From DASYQD01 sp036005845 (GTDB lineage Bacteria > Acidobacteriota > Thermoanaerobaculia > Multivoradales > JAIOJS01), in contig DASYQD010000124.1 in the NCBI GenBank assembly GCA_036005845.1, positions 62,001-126,000 of the forward strand: DNA of 64,000 nucleotides, in the 5' to 3' direction. How positions within the stretch are numbered: position 1 is the first letter of the stretch; each line of letters opens with the position of its first letter. The translations under genes and the position numbers were made by a program. Below the pieces are notes generated by a model. The model did not search any database. It was not told where the DNA came from and saw only the letters and a program-made list of their open reading frames with translations. Positions 52,915 through 61,668 of the stretch are shown in pieces.

Positions 52915-53675
52915 CGAACGGCCCCTTCGCCGAGCGGCAGCACCGGCTTCGGCGCGCCGGGCACGGTGACCGGCGGCGGCGCGAGGTAGAGCGGCGCGCG
53001 CAGAGTCGCGGCGTCCCAGGTGGGCGGGTGCTCGCTCGCCAGACGCGCCACGACCGGCGCCAGCGAGCCGGCGACGTGCACGGGCCAAGGCAAGTCTCGC
53101 AGGCGCGCCGCCTCGTCCGCCGCGGCGACCACCAGCAGGTCGATGGCTTCCCTTCGCTGCGCGTCGCCGTCGCCGGCGAGTTGCGCGGCGAGGCCGGCGG
53201 CCGGCAGCCGTCGCGGCTCGCCTTGCGGGGCCGGCGGCCAAGTTGCGCCGAAGACTTGCGCGAACCATTCGCCCGGTCCGGCCGGCACCAGCGCCGCCAC
53301 GCGGCGTGCGCTGAATGCCGCCGCGGCGAGCAGCGCCAGGGTGGGGATTCCCGTCACCCGCAGGCCGATCGCCTGGTGAAAGCCGAGCAGCGTCGCCAGC
53401 CCGACGCGCAGGCCGGTGAAGCTCCCGGGGCCGCTCGCCGCGACGGCGCCGGCGAGGTCGCCCAACGCGAGGCCCGCCTCGGCGAGCGCTTCGTCGATCC
53501 AGCCGATCAGCAGAGCCGAGGACTCGCGCTGCGCGCCCTCGCGCGTCGCCAGCACGCGCGCGCCGCGCGCGATCGCGACGCTCACCCGCGGCGTCGCCGT
53601 GTCGAGCGCGAGCACGGCATTGCGCGCGACATCGCGAGCAGCGGAGAGCACGTCGCGCGAGGGTTCGCCCGCCAT
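52911..53675 (-). CDS. tsaB: tRNA threonylcarbamoyladenosine protein TsaB
   Basis: A 254-residue TsaB, the ASKHA-fold partner of TsaD and TsaE needed to make t6A at position 37 of ANN-decoding tRNAs. The N-terminal AVLALDTATPRVSVAI and AAASGPGSFTGLRVGLATLLGF are diagnostic. The C-terminal half is divergent and Pro/Ala-rich. ATG 53675 is preferred to the more distal ATG 53723, which would place the start across the divergent promoter. Overlaps rimI. Confidence 0.92.
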   Translation of the reverse strand: MAGEPSRDVLSAARDVARNAVLALDTATPRVSVAIARGARVLATREGAQRESSALLIGWIDEALAEAGLALGDLAGAVAASGPGSFTGLRVGLATLLGFHQAIGLRVTGIPTLALLAAAAFSARRVAALVPAGPGEWFAQVFGATWPPAPQGEPRRLPAAGLAAQLAGDGDAQRREAIDLLVVAAADEAARLRDLPWPVHVAGSLAPVVARLASEHPPTWDAATLRAPLYLAPPPVTVPGAPKPVLPLGEGAVR

Positions 53676-53684
53676 CCCGAGCGC

Positions 53685-53706
53685 CAGTATACGGACCCAT
53701 ATACTG
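53685..53706. promoter_or_regulatory. Palindromic two-way promoter between tsaB and mutS
   Basis: CAGTATA and TATACTG are perfect inverted copies separated by 8 bases. Each strand thus carries a TATACT -10 box facing outwards: 7 bases from the mutS GTG (53713) and 10 bases from the tsaB ATG (53675). The symmetry could alternatively be an operator. Confidence 0.6.
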
Positions 53707-53712
53707 CCTTTC

Positions 53713-56376
53713 GTGCTTCCCAAGCCGGCGAATCCGACGCCGATGCTGCGCCATTACCTCGAGGTGAAGTCGCAGCATCCGGACGCCCTGCTCTTCTACC
53801 GCATGGGCGACTTCTTCGAGCTCTTCTTCGAGGACGCGCAGCGCGCGGCGCCGCTGCTGGAAGTGGCGCTCACCGCCCGCGGCCGCGGCACCGAGAACGA
53901 GACGCCGATGTGCGGCGTGCCCTACCACGCGCTGGAGTCGTACCTCGGCAAAGTGCTGCGCGCCGGGCTCAAGGTGGCGGTGTGCGACCAGACGGAGGAC
54001 CCGGCCACCGCGAAGGGCCTGGTGAAGCGCGAGGTGACGCGCGTCATCACTCCGGGCACGCTCTCCGAGCCGGGGCTGCTCGACGGCAAGGAAGAGAACC
54101 TTCTCGCCAGCGTGCGCTTCCGGGAAGACGGCAGCGGCGCCGCGGCGTTTCTCGAAGTGTCGACGGGTTCGTTCTTCGTGCGCCGCTGCCGCGATGCCGA
54201 GGAGGCGCTGGAAGACCTCGAGTTGCTGCGGCCGCGCGAGCTGCTGGTGGTGGCCGACGAGAGCAGGAACGGCGCGCTGCCGCCCGCATTGCAGCGCTGG
54301 GTCGAGCGCACCGGCATCTGCCGCAGCGCGCTCGACGAGGAGCAGCGCCTCGACGGCCGCCGCGCCGCCGAGCTGCTGCAGCGCCAGCTCGGCCTGGCGA
54401 CGCTCAAGGGATTGGGCCTCGAGGACGGCGAGCCCGCCGTTGAGGCGGCGGCTGCCGCGCTCGCCTACGCCCGCGACACGCAGCGCAGCGACCTCGCGCA
54501 CGTGCGCGCGCTTTCGCTGCGCGAGGCCGACGCCGCGCTGCTGCTCGACGCCACGACGCTCGCCAATTTGGAGGTGTTGCGGAGTCTCCGCGAAGGTGGA
54601 AAGAGAGGCACGCTGCTCAGTGTGCTCGACCGCACGGTGACGCCCGCCGGCGGTCGTCTCGTCAAGGAATGGCTGCGGCGCCCGCTGCGCGATCCGGCGG
54701 CGATCCGCGCGCGGCACGAAGCGGTGGGGGAGCTGCTCGCCGAGGGAGCGCGGCGCGAGCGCCTGCGCGAGGCGCTCGCCGCGCTCGGCGACCCGGAACG
54801 CTGGGCGGGGCGCGCCGTGCTGGGCACGCTCTCGCCGCGCGAGGCGGCGGCTCTGCGTGACGGTCTGGCGCGAGTGCCGGCGGCGCTCGCCGAGCTGGCC
54901 ACGGCATCGGCGCCGCTGCTGCGCGAGCTGGGCGGCGTCGATCCGCTGGCCGACCTGCACCGCGAGCTCGAGCGTTGCCTGGTGGCGACCCCGCCGGCGA
55001 CCTGGCGCGACGGCGGCGTCATCGCCGACGGGCTCGATCCCGAGCTCGACGCCGCGCGCGCGCTGGCGCGCGACAGTAAGCGCCACATTCTTGCGCTGGA
55101 GGCTCGCGAACGGCAGCGTACCGGCATCGCCTCGCTGAAGATCCGTTACAACAAGGTCTTCGGTTACTACATCGAGGTCTCGCGCGCCAACCAACACCTC
55201 GTGCCGGACGACTTCACGCGCCGCCAGACGCTGGCCAACGCCGAGCGCTTCGTCACGCCCGAGGTCAAGGAGCTGGAGGCGGCGATCCTCGGCGCCGAGG
55301 AGCGGCAGCTCGCGCTCGAGGAGGAGCACTTCCGCAAGCTGCTGGCCGCCGTGGCGGCGCGCGCGGCCGAGGTGCGGCGGCTGGCCGAGACCCTCGCCGC
55401 CGCCGACGTGCTCGCCGCCTTCGCCGAGACGGCGTCGCGCCAGCGCTACGTGCGGCCGCGCATCGGCGAGCCCGGTGGGCCGATCGTCGTGCGCGACGGC
55501 CGGCACCCGGTGGTGGAAGCGCTGGGCAGCGAGCCGTTCGTGCCCAACGATCTGGAGCTCGACGACGAACGGGCGCGCGTGGTCGTGCTCACCGGCCCCA
55601 ACATGGGCGGCAAGTCCACCTACCTGCGGCAGGCGGCGCTGATCGTGCTGATGGCCCAGGCGGGCAGCTTCGTGCCGGCGGCCTCGGCCGAGATCGGCGT
55701 CGTCGACCGCATCTTCACCCGCGTCGGCGCCAGCGACGACCTGACGCGCGGCGAGTCGACCTTCATGGTGGAGATGATCGAGACGGCACGGATCCTCCAC
55801 CATGCCACCGCGTACAGCCTGGTGGTGCTCGACGAGGTAGGACGCGGCACCGCCACCTTCGACGGCCTGTCGCTGGCCTGGGCGATCGCCGAGCATCTGC
55901 ACGAGGTGACCGGCGCCAAGACGCTCTTCGCCACCCACTACCACGAGATGACGGAGCTCGCGGCGCTGCTGCCGCATGCCGTCAACCGCACGATGGCGGT
56001 CAAGGAGTGGGAGGAGCGCATCATCTTCCTGCGCCGCGTCGTCCCCGGGGCCGCCGACAAGTCGTACGGCCTGCACGTGGCGCGGCTCGCCGGCCTTCCG
56101 GGTCCGGTGGTGGAGCGCGCCGGCGAGGTGCTCGCCAACCTCGAGGCGCAGGAGTACGACATGGCGGGGCGGCCGCGGTTGGCGAAGCACCGCGCAGGCG
56201 AGGGCGCGGAGGCGCCGGCGAGCAGCGGCACGCGCGAGACGATGCCGGCGCAGCTCCAGCTCTTCGCCGCCGGCGAGGAAGCGGTGGCGCGGGCTCTGCG
56301 CGCCGCCGACCTCGACCGCATGACGCCGCTCGAGGCGCTCAACCTGCTGCACGAGCTGCGGCGCCGGCTGGAGTAG
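53713..56376 (+). CDS. mutS: DNA mismatch repair protein MutS
   Basis: An 887-residue MutS. The mismatch-reading F-x-E is F34-x-E36 in GDFFELF. The ATPase Walker A is GPNMGGKS (628-635), followed by FVPAASAEIGVVDRIFTRVGASDDL, the STFMVEM loop, Walker B VVLDEVGRGTATFDG and FATHYHEM. It scans DNA for mispairs and recruits MutL, whose gene is not here. GTG 53713 retains the conserved TPMLRHYLEVKSQHPD start and lies 7 bases from the -10 box; ATG 53743 is the alternative. The C-terminal tail beyond the ATPase resembles the tetramerisation helix region. Confidence 0.97.
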   Translation: MLPKPANPTPMLRHYLEVKSQHPDALLFYRMGDFFELFFEDAQRAAPLLEVALTARGRGTENETPMCGVPYHALESYLGKVLRAGLKVAVCDQTEDPATAKGLVKREVTRVITPGTLSEPGLLDGKEENLLASVRFREDGSGAAAFLEVSTGSFFVRRCRDAEEALEDLELLRPRELLVVADESRNGALPPALQRWVERTGICRSALDEEQRLDGRRAAELLQRQLGLATLKGLGLEDGEPAVEAAAAALAYARDTQRSDLAHVRALSLREADAALLLDATTLANLEVLRSLREGGKRGTLLSVLDRTVTPAGGRLVKEWLRRPLRDPAAIRARHEAVGELLAEGARRERLREALAALGDPERWAGRAVLGTLSPREAAALRDGLARVPAALAELATASAPLLRELGGVDPLADLHRELERCLVATPPATWRDGGVIADGLDPELDAARALARDSKRHILALEARERQRTGIASLKIRYNKVFGYYIEVSRANQHLVPDDFTRRQTLANAERFVTPEVKELEAAILGAEERQLALEEEHFRKLLAAVAARAAEVRRLAETLAAADVLAAFAETASRQRYVRPRIGEPGGPIVVRDGRHPVVEALGSEPFVPNDLELDDERARVVVLTGPNMGGKSTYLRQAALIVLMAQAGSFVPAASAEIGVVDRIFTRVGASDDLTRGESTFMVEMIETARILHHATAYSLVVLDEVGRGTATFDGLSLAWAIAEHLHEVTGAKTLFATHYHEMTELAALLPHAVNRTMAVKEWEERIIFLRRVVPGAADKSYGLHVARLAGLPGPVVERAGEVLANLEAQEYDMAGRPRLAKHRAGEGAEAPASSGTRETMPAQLQLFAAGEEAVARALRAADLDRMTPLEALNLLHELRRRLE

Positions 56377-56393
56377 GGCGTCCGAAAACGAAA

Positions 56394-56424
56394 CGAGGTG
56401 GCGAGCTCGGCGCCCGCCACCTCG
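56394..56424. terminator. 10-bp hairpin terminator between convergent genes
   Basis: CGAGGTGGCG pairs perfectly with CGCCACCTCG around an 11-base loop, 17 bases after the mutS stop. Symmetric, so it can serve mutS and the convergent beta-propeller gene. Confidence 0.65.
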
Positions 56425-56429
56425 TGGTT

Positions 56430-56447
56430 CGGCTCGCGAACGAGCCG
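56430..56447. terminator. Second 7-bp hairpin of the tandem terminator
   Basis: CGGCTCG pairs with CGAGCCG around CGAA, six bases after the first hairpin and 15 bases from the stop of the convergent gene. Confidence 0.55.
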
Positions 56448-56462
56448 GGATTCAGCGTTCCG

Positions 56463-59096
56463 CTACGGCGAGGGCTCGACCGTGGCGTCCAGCAGCTCGA
56501 CGGGCACGCTCACCGGCACGCGCTCCCAGAGGCCGCGGCCGTGGGTGGCGATACGCAGGCGACGGTTGCCGGCGACGTTCTGCAGCGCCATGTCGAACAC
56601 CGCCACGCGCGGCAGACCCGTGTTGTAAGGGGCCCAGGTGGCGCCGCCGTCGGTGGAGTTGTAGACGCCGATGTCGGTGCCGGCGTAGAGATGCATCGTG
56701 TTGCCGGGATTGATGACGATGGCGTTGACCGGCACGTCGGGAATGCCGGTCCCCGAGGCCGTCCACGTGGGGCTTACGGCGCTGAGGTTGCTCGTTTTCC
56801 AGATGTGCTGCCCGGCGGCGAGCAGGCCGTAGCTGTTGAGCCCGACGTAGGCCACGTCAGGGTTGGAGGGGTCGATGGCGATGCGGTTGACGATCTGGTT
56901 GGGGACCGTGTTGCCGGCGTCGGCATCGTCGAGCGGGTTGCCGGCGGTGGTGGTCTTGAAGATGCCGCCGTTGCGCAGGCCGACGATGCGCACGCTGTCG
57001 TTGCTGGGAGCGATGGCGATGGCGGTGATGGTGCTGGCCATCACCTGGCTGACCGTTGCCGCGGTGTCGCCCTTGTTGGCCGACCGGTAGAGCTTGTTGG
57101 TGCCGAAGTAGACCGTGTTCGGCGTGCCGGGGCCGAGGGTGAGCGGAGCGTAGAACTCCGTCGAGTCGGTGATGGCGATGCCGTTGAAGGTGTCGGACGT
57201 GCCGTCGCAATAGACGGTGGGGTCCACGGCGCCGCCGTAGATGCCATGGAACGTCCAGTTGCCGAGCCCGCCGCCGTCGTTGTAGCAGGCGACGACGTTG
57301 TTGCGGGCGTAGCCGATGAGGTTGTTGGTCTGGTTGAAGTAGGTGTGGTACGAGGTGACGTTGACCACGCCGACCGAGCTCTGGTCGATCGCCGACTGGC
57401 CGCCGTCGCCGAAGTCGGCGCGCGTCCACACCCCGGCGCTGTTCATGAACTCGGTGCCGTTGTCCTGGGTGCCGCCGATGGAGAAGTTCGGGTCGGTGGG
57501 GTGGTAGGCGACACTCTGGAACTGGGTGGCGCGGAAGGTGGTGTTGTTGAGGCTCGCCCAGGTGAGGCCGCCGTCGATCGACTTGAAGATGCCGCCGTCG
57601 CTGCTCTCGTAGACGATCAACGGGTTCGACGGGGCGACCGCGATGGCGTGGCTGTCGGCGTGCAGCCCGACGTCGCGGACACCGGCGCCGCTGAAGGTGG
57701 TGCCGTCGGTGGACTGCGTGTAGACGCGCGTGCAGGTGCCGTTGGCGGCGCCGCCGAGGAAGATCTTGTTGCCGGTGGCGTCGGTGGGGTCCATGGCGAC
57801 GAAGATGTCGTAGAAGCACTGGCCGCCGCAGAAGCCGTTGGCGCCGGCGATCGGCGCGCCCCAGGTGGCGCCGCCGTCGGTGGAGCGGATCAACCGTCCG
57901 GCGGTTGCGGCGCAGCCGGCGCCGCCGGTCGCTCCGTCGATGGCCGCCAGCATGTTGAGCGGCGCCGCCGGGTTGACGGCGAGCTCGCCGCGGACCGGCG
58001 TCGTCGTCATGGCGAACGTGCGGGTGAAGGTCGGCGCCACGGCGTTGGCGTTGGTCGACCGCCAGATCCCGCAGGTGGCGGCGACGCAGCCGATGGTGGA
58101 GACCACCACCAGATGGTCGGGGTTGCCGGGCTCGAGGGCGATGTCGGTCGCCGCCACGTTGGTGGAGCCGGTGGGCACGTCGAGGCGGTCGAAGTGCGGC
58201 GTGGCGGAGAGCGCGTCCTGGGAGCGGAAGACGCCGCGGCCGGGAAGTGGGCTGCCGTTGACGCCGAACAGGCCGCCGACGCCCGAAGCGGTGCCCACGA
58301 ACACCGTGTTGGGCAGCGTCGGGTGGATCATGATGCGGCTGATCGAGCGAAACGTCATCACGTCGCTGGAGCCGGTGTTGATGTTGAACGGACCGTCGAT
58401 GGTGGGCGACACCGACTCGGCGTTGCTGATGCGGTAGAGGCCGACGCCGACCCAGCTGTCGGCGGAGAAGCCGCTCTCGCCGGTGCCGATCCACACCCGG
58501 GTGGTATCGCTGGGGTCGATCGCCACCGCGCCGATGGCGAGGGTGAGGATGCCGTCGGTGAGCGCCGTCCAGGTGGCGCCGCCGTCGAGGCTGCGGTACA
58601 GGCCGCCCTGCGCCGTGCCCACGTACACCTTGTTGGGATCGGTGGGATGGACGGCGATGGCGACCGTGCGCCCGCTCACCGCGAAGGACGTGGTCGTCGT
58701 CTGGCCGTTGGGGATCGGGTTGGGGCCGAGCTCGGTCCAGCTCGTCTCCGAGATATCGGGCGAGCTCTGGTGGGCGGGCGATGCTTCCGCCGCTTCCGTT
58801 TCGCGGATCGCCTTGGCGCGCGGGTTGTAGGCGGTGGTGCCGTAGGGAAAACCGAGCTTCTGGGCGATGGCGTCCGCCCGCAGCTTCATGTACTCGACCT
58901 TGTCGATCTTGCCGCGCATGAACGCTGGCAGATCGGCGTCGTCGTCGAAGGTCTGAAGCTCCGCTTCGTTCGCGGCGACGGAGGGCTGCGCCGGCGCGGT
59001 TGCGGCCGGCTTCTTCGGGGCGGCAAACACCGGGGCCGCCGCGCAACAGGCGAACACAATGAGCACGAGAAGGCGGACCGCGCGACTCTTGGGCAT
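56463..59096 (-). CDS. Secreted BNR/sortilin-like beta-propeller protein
   Basis: An 877-residue exported protein with signal peptide 1-25 (ending PVFA), a short pro-like helical region (to about 120), then repeated BNR/Asp-box units: SLDGGATWTAL, STDGGATWGAP, SIDGGLTWASL and STDGGATWAPY, each with preceding VAVHPTDPNKVYVGT-like strands. This indicates a large 7- to 10-bladed propeller of the sortilin/photosynthesis-stability-factor kind. No catalytic residues are recognisable. It ends VPVELLDATVEPSP, sharing the tail seen in two other secreted proteins. GGAGAA precedes the ATG. Single gene. Confidence 0.88.
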   Translation of the reverse strand: MPKSRAVRLLVLIVFACCAAAPVFAAPKKPAATAPAQPSVAANEAELQTFDDDADLPAFMRGKIDKVEYMKLRADAIAQKLGFPYGTTAYNPRAKAIRETEAAEASPAHQSSPDISETSWTELGPNPIPNGQTTTTSFAVSGRTVAIAVHPTDPNKVYVGTAQGGLYRSLDGGATWTALTDGILTLAIGAVAIDPSDTTRVWIGTGESGFSADSWVGVGLYRISNAESVSPTIDGPFNINTGSSDVMTFRSISRIMIHPTLPNTVFVGTASGVGGLFGVNGSPLPGRGVFRSQDALSATPHFDRLDVPTGSTNVAATDIALEPGNPDHLVVVSTIGCVAATCGIWRSTNANAVAPTFTRTFAMTTTPVRGELAVNPAAPLNMLAAIDGATGGAGCAATAGRLIRSTDGGATWGAPIAGANGFCGGQCFYDIFVAMDPTDATGNKIFLGGAANGTCTRVYTQSTDGTTFSGAGVRDVGLHADSHAIAVAPSNPLIVYESSDGGIFKSIDGGLTWASLNNTTFRATQFQSVAYHPTDPNFSIGGTQDNGTEFMNSAGVWTRADFGDGGQSAIDQSSVGVVNVTSYHTYFNQTNNLIGYARNNVVACYNDGGGLGNWTFHGIYGGAVDPTVYCDGTSDTFNGIAITDSTEFYAPLTLGPGTPNTVYFGTNKLYRSANKGDTAATVSQVMASTITAIAIAPSNDSVRIVGLRNGGIFKTTTAGNPLDDADAGNTVPNQIVNRIAIDPSNPDVAYVGLNSYGLLAAGQHIWKTSNLSAVSPTWTASGTGIPDVPVNAIVINPGNTMHLYAGTDIGVYNSTDGGATWAPYNTGLPRVAVFDMALQNVAGNRRLRIATHGRGLWERVPVSVPVELLDATVEPSP

Positions 59097-59129
59097 CTCG
59101 GTTCTCCAGAGGGGAGGGTTTAGGCTCGC

Positions 59130-59146
59130 CTTTTTACCATAAAAAG
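59130..59146. promoter_or_regulatory. AT-rich palindrome upstream of the propeller gene
   Basis: CTTTTTA and TAAAAAG are perfect inverted copies around CCA, 34 bases upstream of the propeller gene start and conspicuous in GC-rich DNA. On the minus strand it contains TATGGT, a possible -10. It could also end ssb transcription, since ssb ends 56 bases before it. Confidence 0.45.
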
Positions 59147-59201
59147 CGGCCGTTCGCTCCCCTCGGAGCGCGTCGAGAGCAAAGTGGCAGGTCGCGACCG
59201 G

Positions 59202-59657
59202 TCAGAACGGGATGTCGTCGTCCTCGCCGCCGCCGCCGCCCGCGCCACCCGTGCCGCCGCCGCTGCCGCCGTACGAGGGCTCGTCGTACTCGGGAGAGGC
59301 CTGCCCGCCGCCGCTCCGGCCGCCGCCGCCGGCGCTGCCGAGCATCTGGAAGTTGTCGCAGATGATCTCGGTGCGGTACTTCTTCTCGCCGGTCGTCTTG
59401 TCGTCCCAGGAGCGGGTCTGGATGCGCCCCTCGACGAAGACCTGCTTGCCCTTGGTGAGGTACTGGCCGGCGATCTCGGCCTGCTTGCCGAAGCAGACGA
59501 CGTTGTGCCACTCGGTCTGCTCCTGGCGATTGCCGTCGCGGTCCTTCCACCGCCGGCTGGTGGCGACGCTGAAGCTGGCCACCGGCTGGCCGGAGGGGAG
59601 AGACCGCACCTCCGGGTCGCGTCCGAGATTGCCGACGAGGATCACCTTGTTCACCAT
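59202..59657 (-). CDS. ssb: Single-stranded DNA-binding protein
   Basis: A 151-residue SSB: an OB fold (1-105) with VNKVILVGNLGRDPEVR, SFSVATSRRW, TEWHNVVCFGKQAEI and GKQVFVEGRIQTRSW. A Gly-rich linker leads to the acidic tip DDDIPF that recruits replication and repair proteins. ATG 59657 is where the family begins; AGGAGG lies 12-13 bases upstream. A longer frame from 59765 would add a non-conserved extension. Divergent from dtd. Confidence 0.95.
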   Translation of the reverse strand: MVNKVILVGNLGRDPEVRSLPSGQPVASFSVATSRRWKDRDGNRQEQTEWHNVVCFGKQAEIAGQYLTKGKQVFVEGRIQTRSWDDKTTGEKKYRTEIICDNFQMLGSAGGGGRSGGGQASPEYDEPSYGGSGGGTGGAGGGGGEDDDIPF

Positions 59658-59807
59658 GGGCCGCCAGGACCTCCTCTTGCCGGCATCGCCGCCGTTCTGC
59701 GCGTCGGGCGCTGCCGAATGCTGAGTTTGCGAAAGTATCATGGCCGCGCTTTCCTCCTTGCCCACATCGAACGGGAACGGCTTGCGAAACCTTGCAGTGA
59801 CGGCGGC

Positions 59808-60272
59808 GTGAGACTCGTCATCCAGCGCGTCAGCCGCGCGCGGGTGACGGTCGGCGGCGAAGAGGTGGGCGCCATCGGCCGCGGCCTGCTGGTGCTCGCC
59901 GGCGTCGAGCGCGGCGACGGCGCCGAGCAGGCGGCGGCCGCGGCGCGCAAGCTCGCCGGCCTGCGTGTCTTCGAGGACGGCGAAGGGAAGATGAACCTCG
60001 CCGTCGCGGACGCCGGCGGCGCCTTCCTCGTCGTCTCGCAGTTCACCCTCGCCGGGTCGCTGGCGCGCGGCCGGCGGCCGTCGTTCGACGGCGCCGCGCC
60101 GCCCGAGACTGCCGAGCCGTTGGTCGAGGCGCTGGTCGCCGCGCTGCGCGCCGAGGGCGCGACGGTGGCGACCGGCCGCTTTCGCGCCTACATGGAAGTC
60201 GAGCTGGTCAACGACGGCCCGGTGACGTTCGTGCTCGACTTGCCGCCCGCGGCCGGCGCAACCGGGCGCTGA
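59808..60272 (+). CDS. dtd: D-aminoacyl-tRNA deacylase
   Basis: A 154-residue DTD enzyme that hydrolyses D-amino acids (and glycine mischarged on tRNA) from tRNA. MRLVIQRVSRARVTVGGE, the SQFTL catalytic motif and the NDGPVT Gly-cisPro motif that excludes L-amino acids are all present. The GTG at 59808 starts exactly at the conserved N-terminus. It converges on the site-2 protease gene with four bases between. Confidence 0.95.
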   Translation: MRLVIQRVSRARVTVGGEEVGAIGRGLLVLAGVERGDGAEQAAAAARKLAGLRVFEDGEGKMNLAVADAGGAFLVVSQFTLAGSLARGRRPSFDGAAPPETAEPLVEALVAALRAEGATVATGRFRAYMEVELVNDGPVTFVLDLPPAAGATGR

Positions 60273-60276
60273 ACGC

Positions 60277-61302
60277 TCACGGCCGGGTCGGCAGCCACAC
60301 CAGTGGCACCGGCATGAAGCAGAGCACGAGCATCGCCAGCGCCACCACGGCGAGCGCGATGCGGCCGCGGCCGAGCGGCATCTCCTCGTCGGCGACCGGC
60401 GGATGGCGGAGGCCGATGAGCATGACGATCAGCGCCCACAGCCACCAGCCGGGGAAGAGGAAGCCGGCAGCAACGAGAAGCAGCCAGAGCGGCAGCGCCA
60501 GCTTCCACTGTCGCCTCCCCAGCACCGCATAAAGGATGTGGCCGCCGTCGAGCTGCGACAGCGGCAGCAGGTTGAGGCTGGTGGCGAACAGTCCCACCCA
60601 GGCCGCGAGCACGAACGGGTGCGGGTTGAGCACCGTGTTCGGCGGCAGCGGACCGTGCACGAGCCACCTCACCAACAACGTCAGCAGGCTGGGTCCGGGT
60701 AGCTGCAGCATGAGGGCGCTCTGGTTGGGCGCCGCCAGTGCGATCGCGGTCGGCACCGAGCGTGCGATGCCGTAGACGAGAAACGGCAGCAGCACGACGA
60801 AGCCGCCGATCGGACCGGCGATGCCGACGTCGAAGAGCTGCCGCTTGTCGCGAATGGGCGCGCGGATGCGGATGAAGGCGCCGAAGGTGCCGATGGCGGC
60901 CGGCGCCGGCAGGAAGAACGGCGGCGTCGAGTCGATGCGGTAGCGGCGGCAGAAGACGTAGTGGCCGAGCTCGTGGCAGAGCAGGATGAGCATCACCGGC
61001 AGCGAGAACATCAGGCCGACGCGCAGCAGCGCGGGATCGCTCCACACCATGCGCACGACGGCCGGCGTGAGCATGGCGCCCGCGTACGGGACTTGCGGGA
61101 TCGGCGAGACGACGTCGGTGCGGGCGGCGAGCACCCAATCGACGCCCATCGTCGTGGCGGTGAAGCAGACGACGGCGAACAGGCCGCCGGCGAGCAGCCA
61201 CTGCCGCACTGGTTTGTCAGCGGGCTGGCTTACACCCGGCTGATTTCCAGCCGCCTGGTTTCCAGCCGCCTGGTTTCCAGCCGGCGAGGCCGGCTCGGCC
61301 AT
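60277..61302 (-). CDS. M50 site-2 protease family membrane metalloprotease
   Basis: A 341-residue intramembrane protease homologue with about eight helices. Zinc ligands are in HELGH (110-114) and the third ligand in the conserved NLLPLSQLDGGH (LDGGH 251-255); GIAGPIGG lies between. Site-2 proteases cut membrane-bound regulators such as anti-sigma factors, though this eukaryote-like, PDZ-free branch has no assigned target. The N-terminus carries a tandem AGNQA repeat. It could act on the anti-sigmas in this window, but nothing in the sequence proves it. Confidence 0.88.
   Translation of the reverse strand: MAEPASPAGNQAAGNQAAGNQPGVSQPADKPVRQWLLAGGLFAVVCFTATTMGVDWVLAARTDVVSPIPQVPYAGAMLTPAVVRMVWSDPALLRVGLMFSLPVMLILLCHELGHYVFCRRYRIDSTPPFFLPAPAAIGTFGAFIRIRAPIRDKRQLFDVGIAGPIGGFVVLLPFLVYGIARSVPTAIALAAPNQSALMLQLPGPSLLTLLVRWLVHGPLPPNTVLNPHPFVLAAWVGLFATSLNLLPLSQLDGGHILYAVLGRRQWKLALPLWLLLVAAGFLFPGWWLWALIVMLIGLRHPPVADEEMPLGRGRIALAVVALAMLVLCFMPVPLVWLPTRP
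61244..61288. repeat. In-frame 15-bp tandem repeat in the site-2 protease gene
   Basis: Two identical copies of a 15-bp unit at 61244 and 61259 and a partial third at 61274. They encode the AGNQA pentapeptides at residues about 8-21 of the protease. Confidence 0.85.
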
Positions 61303-61306
61303 CGCC

Positions 61307-61573
61307 CTAGAGCGCCTTCAGCTCTTTGCCGGGCTTGAAGCGGACCGTCTTGCCGGGAGAGATCGCCACCTCGACGCCGGTCTTCGGGTTGCGCCCGACG
61401 CCGCGCTTGCGGTTGCGTACCTGGAAGACGCCGAAGCCGCGCAGCTCGATGCGCTTGCCGCCGGTGAGCGCGTCCTTGATCGCGTCGAGGATGGTATCCA
61501 CCGCTTCGGCCGCCTTGATGCGGGGGATGTCGCACGAGTCGGCGACGCGGTTCACGATGTCCGCTTTGATCAT
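61307..61573 (-). CDS. HU/IHF-family DNA-binding protein
   Basis: An 88-residue histone-like protein: MIKADIVNRVADS, a two-helix dimerisation part, then the beta arm with RIELRGFGVFQVRNRKRGVGRNPKTG and the closing KTVRFKPGKELKAL. It bends and compacts DNA. HU versus IHF cannot be settled, though IELRGFG favours the IHF-beta side of the family. ATG 61573 starts the domain; a longer frame exists upstream. The site-2 protease gene follows after four bases. Confidence 0.93.
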   Translation of the reverse strand: MIKADIVNRVADSCDIPRIKAAEAVDTILDAIKDALTGGKRIELRGFGVFQVRNRKRGVGRNPKTGVEVAISPGKTVRFKPGKELKAL

Positions 61574-61654
61574 CGAATGTCTCTCTCCGCGAGGGCGGGA
61601 GTCTAGCAAGGCACCCCAGGAGCGTCAAACGGAATCCGTTGGCGTTGCTGCCGT

Positions 61655-61660
61655 TATGAT
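61655..61660 (+). promoter_or_regulatory. -10 box TATGAT before cinA
   Basis: TATGAT ends 8 bases before ATG 61669 with no ribosome site between. Confidence 0.45.
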
Positions 61661-61668
61661 CGCGCGCG

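Noticed and set aside
52426..56352. 1308-residue minus-strand frame through mutS
   Set aside because: Antisense to mutS; only its last 162 codons (RimI) are real.
56007..59123. 1038-residue plus-strand frame
   Set aside because: Antisense to the beta-propeller gene, Gly/Val/Asp-rich with no domain.
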